This document shows positions 35,802 to 45,257 of a stretch of 64,000 nt of DNA, one piece after another. The notes under the pieces were generated by a model that worked only from the letters and a program-made list of their open reading frames with translations, did no database searches and had not been told where the DNA came from. The translations under genes and the position numbers were made by a program. Origin of the DNA: Photobacterium frigidiphilum. GTDB lineage: Bacteria; Pseudomonadota; Gammaproteobacteria; Enterobacterales; Vibrionaceae. The stretch spans positions 32,782 to 96,781 of the forward strand of contig NZ_PYMJ01000023.1 in assembly GCF_003025615.1 (NCBI RefSeq). The letters are read 5' to 3'. Every line of letters begins with the position of its first letter. The stretch's first letter is position 1.

Positions 35802-36471
35802 GTTGTTCTTCTACAGTCAGTTCAGCAGGGGCTGTACGTTGGTTGGAAAATGTAATGTCAGTCACATCGCCACGAATTTCGGTTAACGTTAAATGGTTAA
35901 TGAACGTATCGCCATTGATCGTGATTGTCTTAAAGACAGCATTCAAAGGAGCAGCTTTAGGCGTAAGCATTAACTGCCATTGTTCTTCGTTATCTGGCTG
36001 TTGGCTTAGTGCGAGCTCGAATTGTTCGGTTAATTGGCTCGTATCCCCTTTAAATAATGACAGGAATACGTGGCTAAAATAGAACACCATCGGGTTCTCG
36101 CTGGCAGAAACCACTTGTGCGTCTTGATCGCCAAATTGCTGGCTTAACTTGTCTTTGGTTAGCACTAAGGCAACGGGAAAAGGGGTGGTTTGCTGCCACA
36201 GTAATCCTTGCTTTTCTGCTAATAGAAATTGCCCTTGCGAGGTTAATGGTGCATTGAACATTTCCATTTTTCGAATTTGTTCAAAGTCGCCACGAACAAT
36301 CGGGTGATTCGATAATTTCTCTTGCAGATCAGGCAATGTAATCGCGTTTGATGAAAAGCTGATAAGCCCTGCACATAGGCTTAACCCAAGAGTGACGTTG
36401 CGTAATAAACGCTTGGCTGTTGTTCGTGGGGGGTGAATGTCGCCACTAACGATATTATTTTGTGCCAGCAT
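35785..36471 (-). CDS. apeL: LolA-like carrier protein ApeL
   Basis: From the ATG at 36471 (GGAG 7 bases upstream) the protein has 228 residues. It has a signal sequence (NVTLGLSLCAGLISFSSNA) and a LolA-like periplasmic domain: LPDLQEKLSNHPIVRGDFEQI followed by QGQFLLAEKQGLLWQQTTPF. LolA-type proteins ferry lipidated cargo across the periplasm; here the cargo is probably the aryl-polyene lipid. It overlaps the apeK 3' end by 17 bases and apeM by 17 bases. Confidence 0.8.
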   Translation of the reverse strand: MLAQNNIVSGDIHPPRTTAKRLLRNVTLGLSLCAGLISFSSNAITLPDLQEKLSNHPIVRGDFEQIRKMEMFNAPLTSQGQFLLAEKQGLLWQQTTPFPVALVLTKDKLSQQFGDQDAQVVSASENPMVFYFSHVFLSLFKGDTSQLTEQFELALSQQPDNEEQWQLMLTPKAAPLNAVFKTITINGDTFINHLTLTEIRGDVTDITFSNQRTAPAELTVEEQRAFQF

Positions 36472-36892
36472 GCCATGTCTCCACTTTATCGGTGAATGCT
36501 TTAGGCGAAACAAAACACATTTCACCATCTTCAATACCAACAGCAACTTGCATGGTATGTGCTTTAGTCATGCGTACCCCTGATTCTGCATCGTAAATAA
36601 CGTAATCAACCCGAAGGCGATTTTCCCATTCAGTTAACGTTGCAGTAATGCGGATTTGATGATTAAACGGGATAGGTTTAACGTACTTAACCCGTGTATC
36701 AATGATTGGCCACATGTAACCAGAGGCCATCATGTCATGGTAACTGTATGCAATTTTTTCCATCAAAATACGACGAGCTTCTTCAAAGTATCGGAAGTAG
36801 TTACCGTGATAAACCACGCCCATAGGATCAGCATCCTGGAAAGATGTCACCATAATGACGTCGGCATCTAGAATACGGTGTTGTTCTGTCAT
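36455..36892 (-). CDS. apeK: 4HBT-type thioesterase ApeK
   Basis: The 145-residue single hotdog domain carries the YbgC/4-hydroxybenzoyl-CoA thioesterase signature FQDADPMGVVYHGNYFRYFEEAR, with the catalytic Asp in DADPMG near residue 21. It probably releases or edits acyl intermediates of the polyene line. It follows the ammonia-lyase by 44 bases. Confidence 0.85.
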   Translation of the reverse strand: MTEQHRILDADVIMVTSFQDADPMGVVYHGNYFRYFEEARRILMEKIAYSYHDMMASGYMWPIIDTRVKYVKPIPFNHQIRITATLTEWENRLRVDYVIYDAESGVRMTKAHTMQVAVGIEDGEMCFVSPKAFTDKVETWHAGTK

Positions 36893-36936
36893 TTAAAAAA
36901 GCTCCGTGTTTGATCATGCATCAATGATGGTGGAAA

Positions 36937-38481
36937 TCAGTAAAGATCCCAACGCTGTTGTTGGATCATCTCGATGAAATGACGCAGATCCCCTTCTAGC
37001 GGACGATCTTCAATGACAAAGTCGAAATCATTAAGCACAGCTTTTGTCATGGATTTCAGTGCGGGACTGAAGTGATTCTCGTCGAGTTCATTATGGCGCT
37101 TGCGGATTTCTAATGCTTGCGTTGCTGCTAACAGCGAAGCCGCCGTCACTTGTTCGGTTAATTGCAATACACGTAAACAGTCACGAGAAGAAATAGTGCC
37201 CATGCTGACTTTATCTTGGTTATGACATTCAGTAGAACGTGAGAACACACTGGCAGGCATGGTGTTTTTCAATGCTTCGGCTGTCCATGCCGAAATACCA
37301 ATTTGCACCGCTTTGAAGCCGTGATTAATCGGCTTACGCTCGCCTTCTGCACCGGTTAGATTAAACGGTAATCCATTATTGAATTTGTAATCCATCAACT
37401 GCGCCATTTGACGATCCAATAGATCGGCAATATTGGCAACGGCGGTTTTTAAGGTGTCCATTGCCATCGCGATATGACCGCCATAGAAGTGACCGCCATG
37501 TAGAACTCGCTCGTTTTCACCATCGATGATTGGATTATCATTGGCGCTATTCAGCTCATTTTCGATCATCTGGCGTAACCACGGTAGGGTGTCTTGCAAT
37601 ACCCCGATTACGTGTGGTGCACAACGCAGCGAATAACGATCTTGTAGACGATCACTGTTGCGGGGTGGTGTATCTGCTTGAAGATCTGAACGTAACCAGC
37701 TCGCAATTTCTTGCTGACCTGGGTGCGGTTTTACCGCAAATAATGCTTCATCGAAATGGAAGTCATTACCATGCATGCCCAAAGATACCATCGCTGTAAT
37801 ACGGGTTGCTAACTGAGCAAGGTATTCGGCACGTTTGTATGCAATACAAGCTAATGCTGTCATTACTGAGGTGCCGTTCATCAAGGCTAGGCCTTCTTTA
37901 GGCTTTAGCTTGATAGGTGTAATACCTAATTCGGCAAATACGTCTGCGGTTGGTCGAATCTCACCTTTGTAGATAACCTCTCGCTCGCCAATTAATACCG
38001 CAGCAACATATGATAGCGGCGTTAAATCGCCACTTGCACCGACAGAACCTTCTTGAGGAATACGAGGCGAAATATCGTGGTTAATTAACGTTACAAGCTG
38101 ATTAAGCAGATCATGACTCACGCCAGAAAAGCCTTGAGACAAAGAACATAAACGCGTCGCTAATACTGCACGGGCTTGCTGGTGGTCAAGGTTCTCGCCT
38201 AAGCCACAGCCGTGAAAACGGGTTAAGTGGAGTGGTAACTCATCAACAAGGTTGGGTGGAATCGCGACAGTGCATGAATCACCATAGCCTGTTGTTACAC
38301 CATAAATAACCCCTTCTTCTTTCAAAAGGCGCTCTAGAAAGGCAACACTACGATCGATTTTCGCGGTGTATTCAGGCGTACTGTTCATGGAGGCTGGTGC
38401 GCCATTGGCGATAGACATAACATCTTCGATGGTGAGACGTTCTGCGCCAAATGTAATAGGTTGCTGAGTATTATTTGTCAT
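36937..38481 (-). CDS. Aromatic amino-acid ammonia-lyase (HAL/TAL family)
   Basis: The protein (514 residues from the ATG at 38481) belongs to the MIO-cofactor lyases. The Ala-Ser-Gly triad that cyclises to the MIO group is in SVGASGDLTPLSYVA near residue 145, and YGVTTGYGDS near 55 holds the catalytic Tyr. At the selectivity site it reads RFHGCG, that is Phe-His at the pair that is Ser-His in HAL and His-Leu in Rhodobacter TAL, judged by my manual alignment. Inside an aryl-polyene operon it most likely makes an aryl acrylate (coumarate or cinnamate) as starter rather than serving His breakdown; no hut genes are present. It overlaps apeJ by 11 bases. Confidence 0.85.
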   Translation of the reverse strand: MTNNTQQPITFGAERLTIEDVMSIANGAPASMNSTPEYTAKIDRSVAFLERLLKEEGVIYGVTTGYGDSCTVAIPPNLVDELPLHLTRFHGCGLGENLDHQQARAVLATRLCSLSQGFSGVSHDLLNQLVTLINHDISPRIPQEGSVGASGDLTPLSYVAAVLIGEREVIYKGEIRPTADVFAELGITPIKLKPKEGLALMNGTSVMTALACIAYKRAEYLAQLATRITAMVSLGMHGNDFHFDEALFAVKPHPGQQEIASWLRSDLQADTPPRNSDRLQDRYSLRCAPHVIGVLQDTLPWLRQMIENELNSANDNPIIDGENERVLHGGHFYGGHIAMAMDTLKTAVANIADLLDRQMAQLMDYKFNNGLPFNLTGAEGERKPINHGFKAVQIGISAWTAEALKNTMPASVFSRSTECHNQDKVSMGTISSRDCLRVLQLTEQVTAASLLAATQALEIRKRHNELDENHFSPALKSMTKAVLNDFDFVIEDRPLEGDLRHFIEMIQQQRWDLY

Positions 38482-40159
38482 TATCTTTTCCACTTAACTG
38501 CCAGAAATTAAAGAAGTTGTACCATTGTAGTGGTGCTTTCATCGTGTAATGTTCTAAACGATTTGCATATTGATTGACCACTTGGGTAAGGGCTTCTTCA
38601 CGTTGACCTCTGGGCAATTTGATTTGTTCGCTAAAAGGTTCAAAGTAGACATCAAAGTGCGGTGTCTTTTGATTATCATCCCTAAGTCCAAATAAGAGGT
38701 AAACCGGTGCTTTTAGCACGGCAGCCAACATGAAAGGACCTTGAGGGAATGGCGCTGGTTGACCAAGAAAATTAGCCCAAACAACACGTTGCTCTTTGGT
38801 AACAGAGGTGCGATCGCCAACAATGACAATCCACTCTCCTTGTTCAATTTTTTGCTGCAGTAAAATGGCGGTATCTGGCCCAAGCGTACTCACTTGAATA
38901 AGGTTGAGATCAGACTTTGGATTAACAGCCTTCATTACGGCATTAAAGCGTTCAGCATGTTCGGTGAAAACTAATGCGTTAATCTTTATATGCGTATGGC
39001 GACGGCTTAATGCACGGCAAAGTTCTAGATTGCCTAAATGGGATCCGATAATTACCACGCCACGCTGCTGTTCAACAATGCCGTCAAAATGCTCTTGACC
39101 ATATATGGTTAGGTTTTTTTCAGAAACGTCGCCGCGCCATGCTGCAAGTTTATCCAGCATGGTATGGCCAAAAGACAATAAATGGTTATAACTACTGATC
39201 TTGGCGGGCAATGTTATATTTTGCTGCTGGGCGTACTTACTTAGCTGGTTAAGGTATTCTTCTGATGCCTTGCGTGCTTTTTTGCCCGTCAGGTAGTAAT
39301 ACGCTATTACTGCTTTTAATAATAAATTAAAGGCTGTACGTCCTAATAATGCATATACCGCTAGCAATGCTTTAATACCAATGATCGTGCCGCGCTCAGT
39401 GTGCGATGACCAATGTTGTTGTTGGCTGGGTTTGCGTTTTAATAGCTTAGGAATTCGTGGCAACATGCCAAAGAATAAACGGGTATGCATGGCGCTGATT
39501 TTCACGTTATCCCACAATGCATCGAAGTGAGATATTCCGCCTTCTGGATAAATCACTTTGGTATCGATAAAGCGAATATCACAATCATCCCAATACATGC
39601 GAACCATAATTTCGGTATCGAAAGCCATGCGTTTACCAAGGCGATTTCGTTCTAAAATATTGATAGTACGACCAATGGGATAAGAGCGAAAACCGCACAT
39701 ACTGTCTTTAATGGTGAATGAAAGTGTTTCAATCCATACCCATATATGTGTGGCATAACGGCCGTATAAGCGCGATTTAGGTACCGATTCGTCATATACC
39801 GGCTGACCAGAAATTAGCGCTGTCAGGTGTGTTTGCGATTCCGTAATCAGTTTGGGTAACGCGTCTAAATTATGCTGCCCGTCTGCATCTATTTGAATCG
39901 CATGGCTGAAACATTGTTTATACGCTTGATAGATTCCTGCGGTAACAGCGCCGCCTTTTCCTAGATTCTTTGATAGCGTGATAATCGTGACGTTGTCACG
40001 CTTAGATTGCTCGCTCAAGATTCTTTGTGTGCTTGCTTTGCTACCATCATCAACTACGATAATAGGGAAGCCATAAGGTGCAAGTGAGTCAATAACAGCA
40101 GGTACGGTTTCACCGTGGTTATAACAAGGAATAAGAAAACAAGGATGGAAGGTCGTCAT
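38471..40159 (-). CDS. apeJ: Bifunctional glycosyltransferase/acyltransferase ApeJ
   Basis: The 562-residue protein joins two enzymes. Residues 1-240 are a family-2 glycosyltransferase (FLIPCYNHGETVPAVI, IVVDDGS, and DADGQH as the metal-binding motif). Residues 300-560 are an LpxL/HtrB-like acyltransferase (GSHLGNLE as the HX4E motif, GDRTSV near 430). A hydrophobic stretch near 260-285 may anchor it to the inner membrane. It probably adds sugar and acyl groups when the polyene is attached to its lipid. It abuts apeI, sharing one base. Confidence 0.85.
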   Translation of the reverse strand: MTTFHPCFLIPCYNHGETVPAVIDSLAPYGFPIIVVDDGSKASTQRILSEQSKRDNVTIITLSKNLGKGGAVTAGIYQAYKQCFSHAIQIDADGQHNLDALPKLITESQTHLTALISGQPVYDESVPKSRLYGRYATHIWVWIETLSFTIKDSMCGFRSYPIGRTINILERNRLGKRMAFDTEIMVRMYWDDCDIRFIDTKVIYPEGGISHFDALWDNVKISAMHTRLFFGMLPRIPKLLKRKPSQQQHWSSHTERGTIIGIKALLAVYALLGRTAFNLLLKAVIAYYYLTGKKARKASEEYLNQLSKYAQQQNITLPAKISSYNHLLSFGHTMLDKLAAWRGDVSEKNLTIYGQEHFDGIVEQQRGVVIIGSHLGNLELCRALSRRHTHIKINALVFTEHAERFNAVMKAVNPKSDLNLIQVSTLGPDTAILLQQKIEQGEWIVIVGDRTSVTKEQRVVWANFLGQPAPFPQGPFMLAAVLKAPVYLLFGLRDDNQKTPHFDVYFEPFSEQIKLPRGQREEALTQVVNQYANRLEHYTMKAPLQWYNFFNFWQLSGKDNDK

Positions 40160-40509
40160 TACTTATTACCTAATTTAATACGACCAGAAGAGTGCGTGCC
40201 TTTGTCTGATGTATAAATAAAGTGTAATTTCTGTTTTTCATCTGACCATGTTAACGATAGTTTGAGAATACTATCGGGTAAAATAGGTTCTTGAAACTTC
40301 ACTACTTCCATCCCACCAAAAAGAGGGTTGGCATGAAGTAATGTGTGACCATAATGCATAGCCCAGTCGATTTGCGTAACACCTGGCAGTAAAGGGTGAG
40401 ATGAAAAGTGACCTTGAAAGTCCAATATATCAGCATCAACTTTTAGCGTGAGTACAACGCTATTGTCTGATATGTGTTGTGCAATAATGGTTGGCTTACG
40501 TTTTATCAT
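40159..40509 (-). CDS. apeI: Hotdog-fold dehydratase ApeI
   Basis: The 116-residue FabZ-like protein has FQGHFSSHPLLPGVTQIDW near residue 31, with the catalytic His in GHF; the acidic residue is Asp instead of the usual Glu. In the studied aryl-polyene pathway ApeI works together with ApeP to dehydrate hydroxyacyl-ACP intermediates and build the conjugated chain. It starts 24 bases after apeH. Confidence 0.82.
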   Translation of the reverse strand: MIKRKPTIIAQHISDNSVVLTLKVDADILDFQGHFSSHPLLPGVTQIDWAMHYGHTLLHANPLFGGMEVVKFQEPILPDSILKLSLTWSDEKQKLHFIYTSDKGTHSSGRIKLGNK

Positions 40510-40533
40510 TATGATCTTATCTACCGTGTTGAT

Positions 40534-41985
40534 TTAATCGATGAACAATTGTTCTAAGTCTCGTACTAAGCGTTTGCCTTGGCTATTTAGCGGTATTTCA
40601 TCAACGGCTCGGTAGCGACGGGGCACACCAACGGGTTCGACTGATTGTCGCAAGGCTTGCCGTAATGTTAGCCAGAACTTTCCTTTGCCTAAGTCATCAA
40701 TGGTTTTCTTACCATTTTCAGACAATGTAATCACTGCAGCTAGAATTAATCGGTTGGTTTCTTCTAATGGCAATACAGCCGCTTCATCAATCCAATCTAA
40801 TTCGCATAAGCGCCGTTCAACTTCGGTTAATGAAATACGCTTTTCTTCTATTTTCACAATGCGATCGGCTCGCCCTTTTAGCATAAAGGTACGCTCACTT
40901 AAGCATGCGCACTGATCGCTGGTTTGATACCAATTGTTAGGGTCGATAAAAGGTGATAATAAGCGTAAGCAGCCTTCAGCGTTTAGAATCATATTGATAG
41001 CAGGGAATAGTAACCAAGGCGTCGTGGTATCTTGCTGTTGTCGATAACCAATTCCACCGGTTTCAGTGCTGCCAAAGACTTCAAAGGGGAGTTGTTTAAA
41101 CAAGTTCTGGCTGTGTTGTGCAGCATCCAATGACAAAGGCCCACCGGACGAGAAAATGGCACGATAAGGTTTAGATTCATGCTCTTCAGTTAATCGTTTT
41201 AACAACGCTGGGCTACTAATTAGCGTGGTGTCTTGGTTTGCGTGTGCAATGACTTGTTCTGGGTAAATAACATTTAAACGCTCAAATGCACGTCCCGCAC
41301 ATAATGGCCATAAAACACGAAATAATAAGCCGTAGATATGCTGGTGTGAAACGGTGCTTGTAATGATTGAGTTTGAAAGTTTTTCACCCCAAACCGCGTC
41401 AAGTTGTTCAATTTCAGCATCGAGTAACGCAAGCGTTTTGTTAATTGCTTTGGGTGTGCCACTCGAGCCTGAAGTAAATAACGTTAAACAAATAGTATTA
41501 AGAAGTAATGGTATAAATGTGGGGCTATTTGTTGTTTGAGAGTCACTCATCGCACTGAGCGATGCTGCATCTACGATGAATAGCTCAATGTCTGTGGCAG
41601 TAAGGTGATCGACCACGCCATCATGTAAGACGGCATCAAAGTGTGGTGCTAGTTCAGCTAAAGCGGCTGGCTGGTAGTTACCCGGTAAGATGATGTGGCG
41701 ATTAGCGTGTGCGGCAGCCATAAAGGCGACCGCAAAAAAATAGCTATCGTCAAAGCAAATAGCCCAACGTTGGTGTTTACTGGCGGTAAGTTGCTGGGTT
41801 AATGCATTTACATCTGAGCGGAATTGTGACCATAATACGTTACAGGAGGCCGTACGGTTAGATGCCGTGTTTTCAGAATCAGTGCAATTTAATGGAGCGA
41901 TAACTACTGGTTGCGTATCGGGCCAAGGTTGAACCATCAAGTTAGTCAGTGATTTTAAGGTCATAACGACTTCTGTTTCTTTCAT
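40534..41985 (-). CDS. apeH: AMP-forming acyl ligase ApeH
   Basis: The 483-residue adenylate-forming enzyme has the P-loop-like TLFTSGSSGTPKAI near residue 165, FGSTETGGIGYR near 305, YQTSDQC near 366 and the hinge GRADRIVKIEEKRISLTEVE near 385. It should activate the aryl starter acid (from the embedded ammonia-lyase or chorismate) and load it on a carrier protein. It follows apeG by 5 bases. Confidence 0.85.
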   Translation of the reverse strand: MKETEVVMTLKSLTNLMVQPWPDTQPVVIAPLNCTDSENTASNRTASCNVLWSQFRSDVNALTQQLTASKHQRWAICFDDSYFFAVAFMAAAHANRHIILPGNYQPAALAELAPHFDAVLHDGVVDHLTATDIELFIVDAASLSAMSDSQTTNSPTFIPLLLNTICLTLFTSGSSGTPKAINKTLALLDAEIEQLDAVWGEKLSNSIITSTVSHQHIYGLLFRVLWPLCAGRAFERLNVIYPEQVIAHANQDTTLISSPALLKRLTEEHESKPYRAIFSSGGPLSLDAAQHSQNLFKQLPFEVFGSTETGGIGYRQQQDTTTPWLLFPAINMILNAEGCLRLLSPFIDPNNWYQTSDQCACLSERTFMLKGRADRIVKIEEKRISLTEVERRLCELDWIDEAAVLPLEETNRLILAAVITLSENGKKTIDDLGKGKFWLTLRQALRQSVEPVGVPRRYRAVDEIPLNSQGKRLVRDLEQLFID

Positions 41986-41990
41986 GGTGC

Positions 41991-42554
41991 TTATTGTTCC
42001 TGCTTTCTTTTAACCCACTGACGAACAAACCACTCACCAATAAACAAGCTACCAGCAAATAAGTAGCTGATGAGTCCGTTATACAAGGTCCAGATTTCTA
42101 GCGTCATAAAGCACGTCGTTAATGCGATTGAACCGTTGATGATAAAAAAAACACACCATACTTTGGTTACTGTACGGGTATAACGTATACCACTCTCGGG
42201 TAACTCTGGTTCTTGTAAGCGAGCAAACCGTTCAATCAGTGTTTGCTTTTGCCATAAACTGGCACTGAACAAACCTAGCATTAAGCTATTAACGATAACG
42301 GGATAGAAGGTAAACCATCCTTCCTGCTTAAACAGGCTGCCAAGTAAAGCCAGCACGATACCAGCGCCACCACTAAGCCAAGCAATGTATTTTAGTTCGG
42401 GTAAGCGAGTTTGATTTCCTGCAATGATCCGCAGCAAAAATAGCACCACTAGCAATCCAGCAACGACACCGAGCCCCCAACGACTAAGCCCGTAGTAAAC
42501 GGCTAATGGATAGGCTAACAGTGCAATTGCTGACAGTATTGTCAGCCAGCGCAT
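41991..42554 (-). CDS. apeG: Membrane protein ApeG (COG4648-like)
   Basis: The 187-residue protein has about five hydrophobic helices and a basic C-terminus (RQWVKRKQEQ). It has no catalytic motif. Proteins of this kind occur at this position in aryl-polyene clusters; the role is unknown. Its ATG shares one base with the apeF stop (TAATG). Confidence 0.75.
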   Translation of the reverse strand: MRWLTILSAIALLAYPLAVYYGLSRWGLGVVAGLLVVLFLLRIIAGNQTRLPELKYIAWLSGGAGIVLALLGSLFKQEGWFTFYPVIVNSLMLGLFSASLWQKQTLIERFARLQEPELPESGIRYTRTVTKVWCVFFIINGSIALTTCFMTLEIWTLYNGLISYLFAGSLFIGEWFVRQWVKRKQEQ

Positions 42555-42811
42555 TATTCTGCTTTTAGTAGTTCAACGACAGCATCTACGATGTCGTCAA
42601 CGGTGCGAACTGCTTTAAATTCGTCAGGTTTGATTTTTTTACCCGTTAAATTTTGTAGATGAACAACAAGGTCAACGGCATCAATGCTGTCTAAATCAAG
42701 CTCTTGATAAAGTTGAGCTTCAGGTTTGATGTCATCAGCATCAAGTTCAAATAGTTCAACCAATGCATCGCGCACTTGGTTGAAAACTTCGTTACGGTTT
42801 ACTTCTGTCAT
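42554..42811 (-). CDS. apeF: Acyl carrier protein ApeF
   Basis: The 85-residue acidic four-helix carrier protein has the phosphopantetheine attachment Ser in LDLDSIDAVDL near residue 41. One of two carrier proteins that hold the growing aryl-polyene chain. Coupled to apeG by TAATG. Confidence 0.9.
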   Translation of the reverse strand: MTEVNRNEVFNQVRDALVELFELDADDIKPEAQLYQELDLDSIDAVDLVVHLQNLTGKKIKPDEFKAVRTVDDIVDAVVELLKAE

Positions 42812-42875
42812 AATGTATACGCTTTTTCTGTGCCTATAAATATTGGCATTACTTATGGCTAGGTATGATGTTTAG

Positions 42876-43133
42876 TTACGCTTTATTCTTTGAAATATAA
42901 CCCGCAAGGTTAGCAACTGATGAAAAATGATCGCGTGTATTAGTATCATCTGCATCGATAACAATGTTGTATTTTTTCTTAATGGCTAAGCCAAGTTCTA
43001 ATGCATCAATTGAATCGAGCCCTAAACCGTCACCAAAAAGAGGTGCATCCGTTTCGATATCATCAACCGTGATGTCTTCAAGGTTAAGCGCTTCAATGAT
43101 GAGTTCTTTTAATTCGGTTTGTAATTGTTCCAC
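42876..43133 (-). CDS. apeE: Acyl carrier protein ApeE
   Basis: The 85-residue acidic carrier protein has the attachment Ser in GLGLDSIDALEL near residue 41. It is clearly different in sequence from the adjacent ApeF, so the two carriers probably serve different partners or steps. It lies 30 bases after apeD and 64 bases before apeF. Confidence 0.9.
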   Translation of the reverse strand: MEQLQTELKELIIEALNLEDITVDDIETDAPLFGDGLGLDSIDALELGLAIKKKYNIVIDADDTNTRDHFSSVANLAGYISKNKA

Positions 43134-43163
43134 TGGGGCCTACTTATTCTATTAGAGTGCTTA

Positions 43164-43955
43164 TTATTGCTCTGAAGGTGGAAAAAGCATCGTAGCAAGG
43201 TGGCGGTTAACATGCCTTGCTGCCGATGTTGCTGAATCCGCCTCACAGATAAAAGGTGTAACTGCTATCTTACCTTTCACTTCAATACGAAAAAAGGGTT
43301 TAGTATTGGGTACTTGGTACCATTTCTTCTGTTTTGTCAAAAAACTGGGCGTAACCGTGATATGAATGACGCGTAAGTCGGTTTCTGTTCTGACTGCAAT
43401 TTGTGCTGCTCCACGTTGAAGTTTAGATGTTTTGTTTGGTGTCGTACGTGTACCTTCAGGAAACACGAGTAATACGTTCCCACTTTCTAAGCGCTGATTG
43501 CAGTCTTCAATTAAGCTTTCAGGATCTCGATTGGGTATATATCCCGCAGCTTTTACAATGCCTTTTATAAACGGGTTATGCCAAATACTGGCTTTAACTA
43601 AACAATCGCATTGTGGTATGCACGAGGCAATAAGAACGTAATCGATCAGACTTGGGTGATTGGCAACAATTAAGCAATTACGATCTTGCTGCAGTGTTTC
43701 TACGCCAGTAAATTTGTAATCTATAGCGCCGAAAAAACGCATTGTTCGACAAAAAAAAGCAAAGGACTGCTGAATAATCGACTGTACACGCATTTCGCGT
43801 TGATGCTGATTGTTAGTCGATATTGTTATGATCGGAAAAGCGATGAAGGTAAGGCAAAGTGCCCCTAAACCAAAAATAGAAAAACACAGACCAGTAGCAA
43901 ATACTCGCCACAATTTGTTGATTTTTTGTTTGACTGTGAGAGGTCGAGATTCCAT
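43164..43955 (-). CDS. apeD: PlsC-type acyltransferase ApeD
   Basis: From the ATG at 43955 (GGAAG about 10 bases upstream; 4 bases after the apeC stop) the protein has 263 residues. It has a hydrophobic N-terminus, then the lysophosphatidate-acyltransferase motifs NHPSLID (HX4D) near residue 97 and FPEGTRT near 160. It probably transfers an acyl group during assembly of the polyene lipid. A longer upstream in-frame start overlaps apeC and is less likely. Confidence 0.83.
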   Translation of the reverse strand: MESRPLTVKQKINKLWRVFATGLCFSIFGLGALCLTFIAFPIITISTNNQHQREMRVQSIIQQSFAFFCRTMRFFGAIDYKFTGVETLQQDRNCLIVANHPSLIDYVLIASCIPQCDCLVKASIWHNPFIKGIVKAAGYIPNRDPESLIEDCNQRLESGNVLLVFPEGTRTTPNKTSKLQRGAAQIAVRTETDLRVIHITVTPSFLTKQKKWYQVPNTKPFFRIEVKGKIAVTPFICEADSATSAARHVNRHLATMLFPPSEQ

Positions 43956-43959
43956 CGTT

Positions 43960-44709
43960 TTAACGCTTCCAATGCCATAGAGTGCGAGGTGCAGCAATCG
44001 TCCATTCTTGTCTATCACTTATTAAATTAGCGATTACATTCAGTGTTTGCGGGTATTGCTGTTTCGATTCGTGCACGTCTTTATTCTTGAGTCCAGCTTC
44101 CCAGGCTAACTGATAGCCATCTCCACTCGAAAGGATCATCCCCAAGGCATAGCCGTGATATTTGGGTGTATTCAGTTCAGGTGAATCGAATTCTTGATAG
44201 GGGACGGGGAGAGGCTCATCGAAATCAACCACCAACACTTTATGTTCAGGGTTATCGCTTAAGTAAGCCGCACTTTCAATTAAAGCGGCATGAAGTGTAT
44301 TCTCGCAAGCACCTATTGAGGTAACCGGAATCGCCTGTTTTGTCGCGATCGTGTATAAACCAGCAGCCGTATTATGTACTGATTGAGAGAACGCAATCGG
44401 CGAGGCATCTTCGCCAACTAAGATATCTTGCATCAACTTTACTGTTCTTGTTAGTTCGCCGTGGCGGCTGGCAAAAACGATATAGTCAACGTTATGACCT
44501 TCCGTTAGTGCAAGTGCTGTTTGCATTGCCAGTTTACTTAAAGTACTCATTCGGCGACGCATCATCGGCGGTATCAAATGATGAGGTACAGGCGTTAGTG
44601 GCTCTGGCCACTGCTTTTGATTGCTAGCCCATTCTTGCCACGCATTAAGATCCGACAACCCCGGAGATAGCGCGATAAAATTAATTATACTGAAATGTAC
44701 ACTGTTCAT
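43960..44709 (-). CDS. apeC: Chain-length-factor-like ketosynthase partner ApeC
   Basis: The 249-residue protein looks like the N-terminal half of a beta-ketoacyl synthase (SLSKLAMQTAL-like helix, DYIVFASRHGE, FSQSVHNTAAG). It lacks the C-terminal half with the two His residues, so it cannot condense on its own. In the characterised pathway ApeC forms a heterocomplex with ApeO. Here the active-site-equivalent loop reads SIGACENTLHAAL, so a Cys may sit near the nucleophile position. It is the first gene of the minus-strand operon, divergent from a lipoprotein gene 161 bases away. Confidence 0.8.
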   Translation of the reverse strand: MNSVHFSIINFIALSPGLSDLNAWQEWASNQKQWPEPLTPVPHHLIPPMMRRRMSTLSKLAMQTALALTEGHNVDYIVFASRHGELTRTVKLMQDILVGEDASPIAFSQSVHNTAAGLYTIATKQAIPVTSIGACENTLHAALIESAAYLSDNPEHKVLVVDFDEPLPVPYQEFDSPELNTPKYHGYALGMILSSGDGYQLAWEAGLKNKDVHESKQQYPQTLNVIANLISDRQEWTIAAPRTLWHWKR

Positions 44710-44870
44710 TTTTGGTATTGTATACTCGTTGGCTTGTTAGTTCTATCAGAAATATTTATGATTTCATCATTAGTGGTTCTTTGTGTGAATCCATTATTGT
44801 GATTATTTACTCATTTACAATACAAAAACACCAATAAGTGCCCATTTATTATTAAAAAAAAGGAGAAACG

Positions 44871-45257
44871 ATGAAACTATTCAAAGGTCTGACCATTGCC
44901 GTAATATTATTGGTGGTTTCAGGTTGTGGACGAGTACAGCCAATCCATAATGTAGAGAATACTCCAGTTGCTTATAACCTTCAAATTTCTCAGGTAAAAC
45001 AAGCGATTATCGAATCTGGAACGAACCGTGGTTGGATAATGACTGAAACTAAACCCGGAACTATGCGTGGTGAATATTCTACGCGATCTCATGATGCAGT
45101 CATTGATGTGGAATACAGCAATAAAACCTACTCAATTAACTATGTTAGTTCAAAAAACCTTAATTATAACGACGGTGAAATACACCGTAACTATAACCGT
45201 TGGGTAAATAACTTAGATGTAGATATTAAGAAAAAGCTGGCTATGCTAGCGCTTTAA
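44871..45257 (+). CDS. Small lipoprotein flanking the APE operon
   Basis: The 128-residue protein has a lipoprotein signal (IAVILLVVSGCG, Cys about 19) and a compact domain with ESGTNRGWIMTETKPGTMRG and an IHRNYNRWVNNL C-terminal helix. AAAGGAG precedes the ATG. Small lipoproteins of this style are common in proteobacteria and of unknown function. It is divergent from apeC, and the shared 161-bp intergenic region probably holds promoters for both. Confidence 0.7.
   Translation: MKLFKGLTIAVILLVVSGCGRVQPIHNVENTPVAYNLQISQVKQAIIESGTNRGWIMTETKPGTMRGEYSTRSHDAVIDVEYSNKTYSINYVSSKNLNYNDGEIHRNYNRWVNNLDVDIKKKLAMLAL

Noticed and set aside
36937..38481. Histidine ammonia-lyase of a hut operon
   Set aside because: No hutU, hutI or hutG nearby; the gene is translationally overlapped with apeJ inside the aryl-polyene operon.
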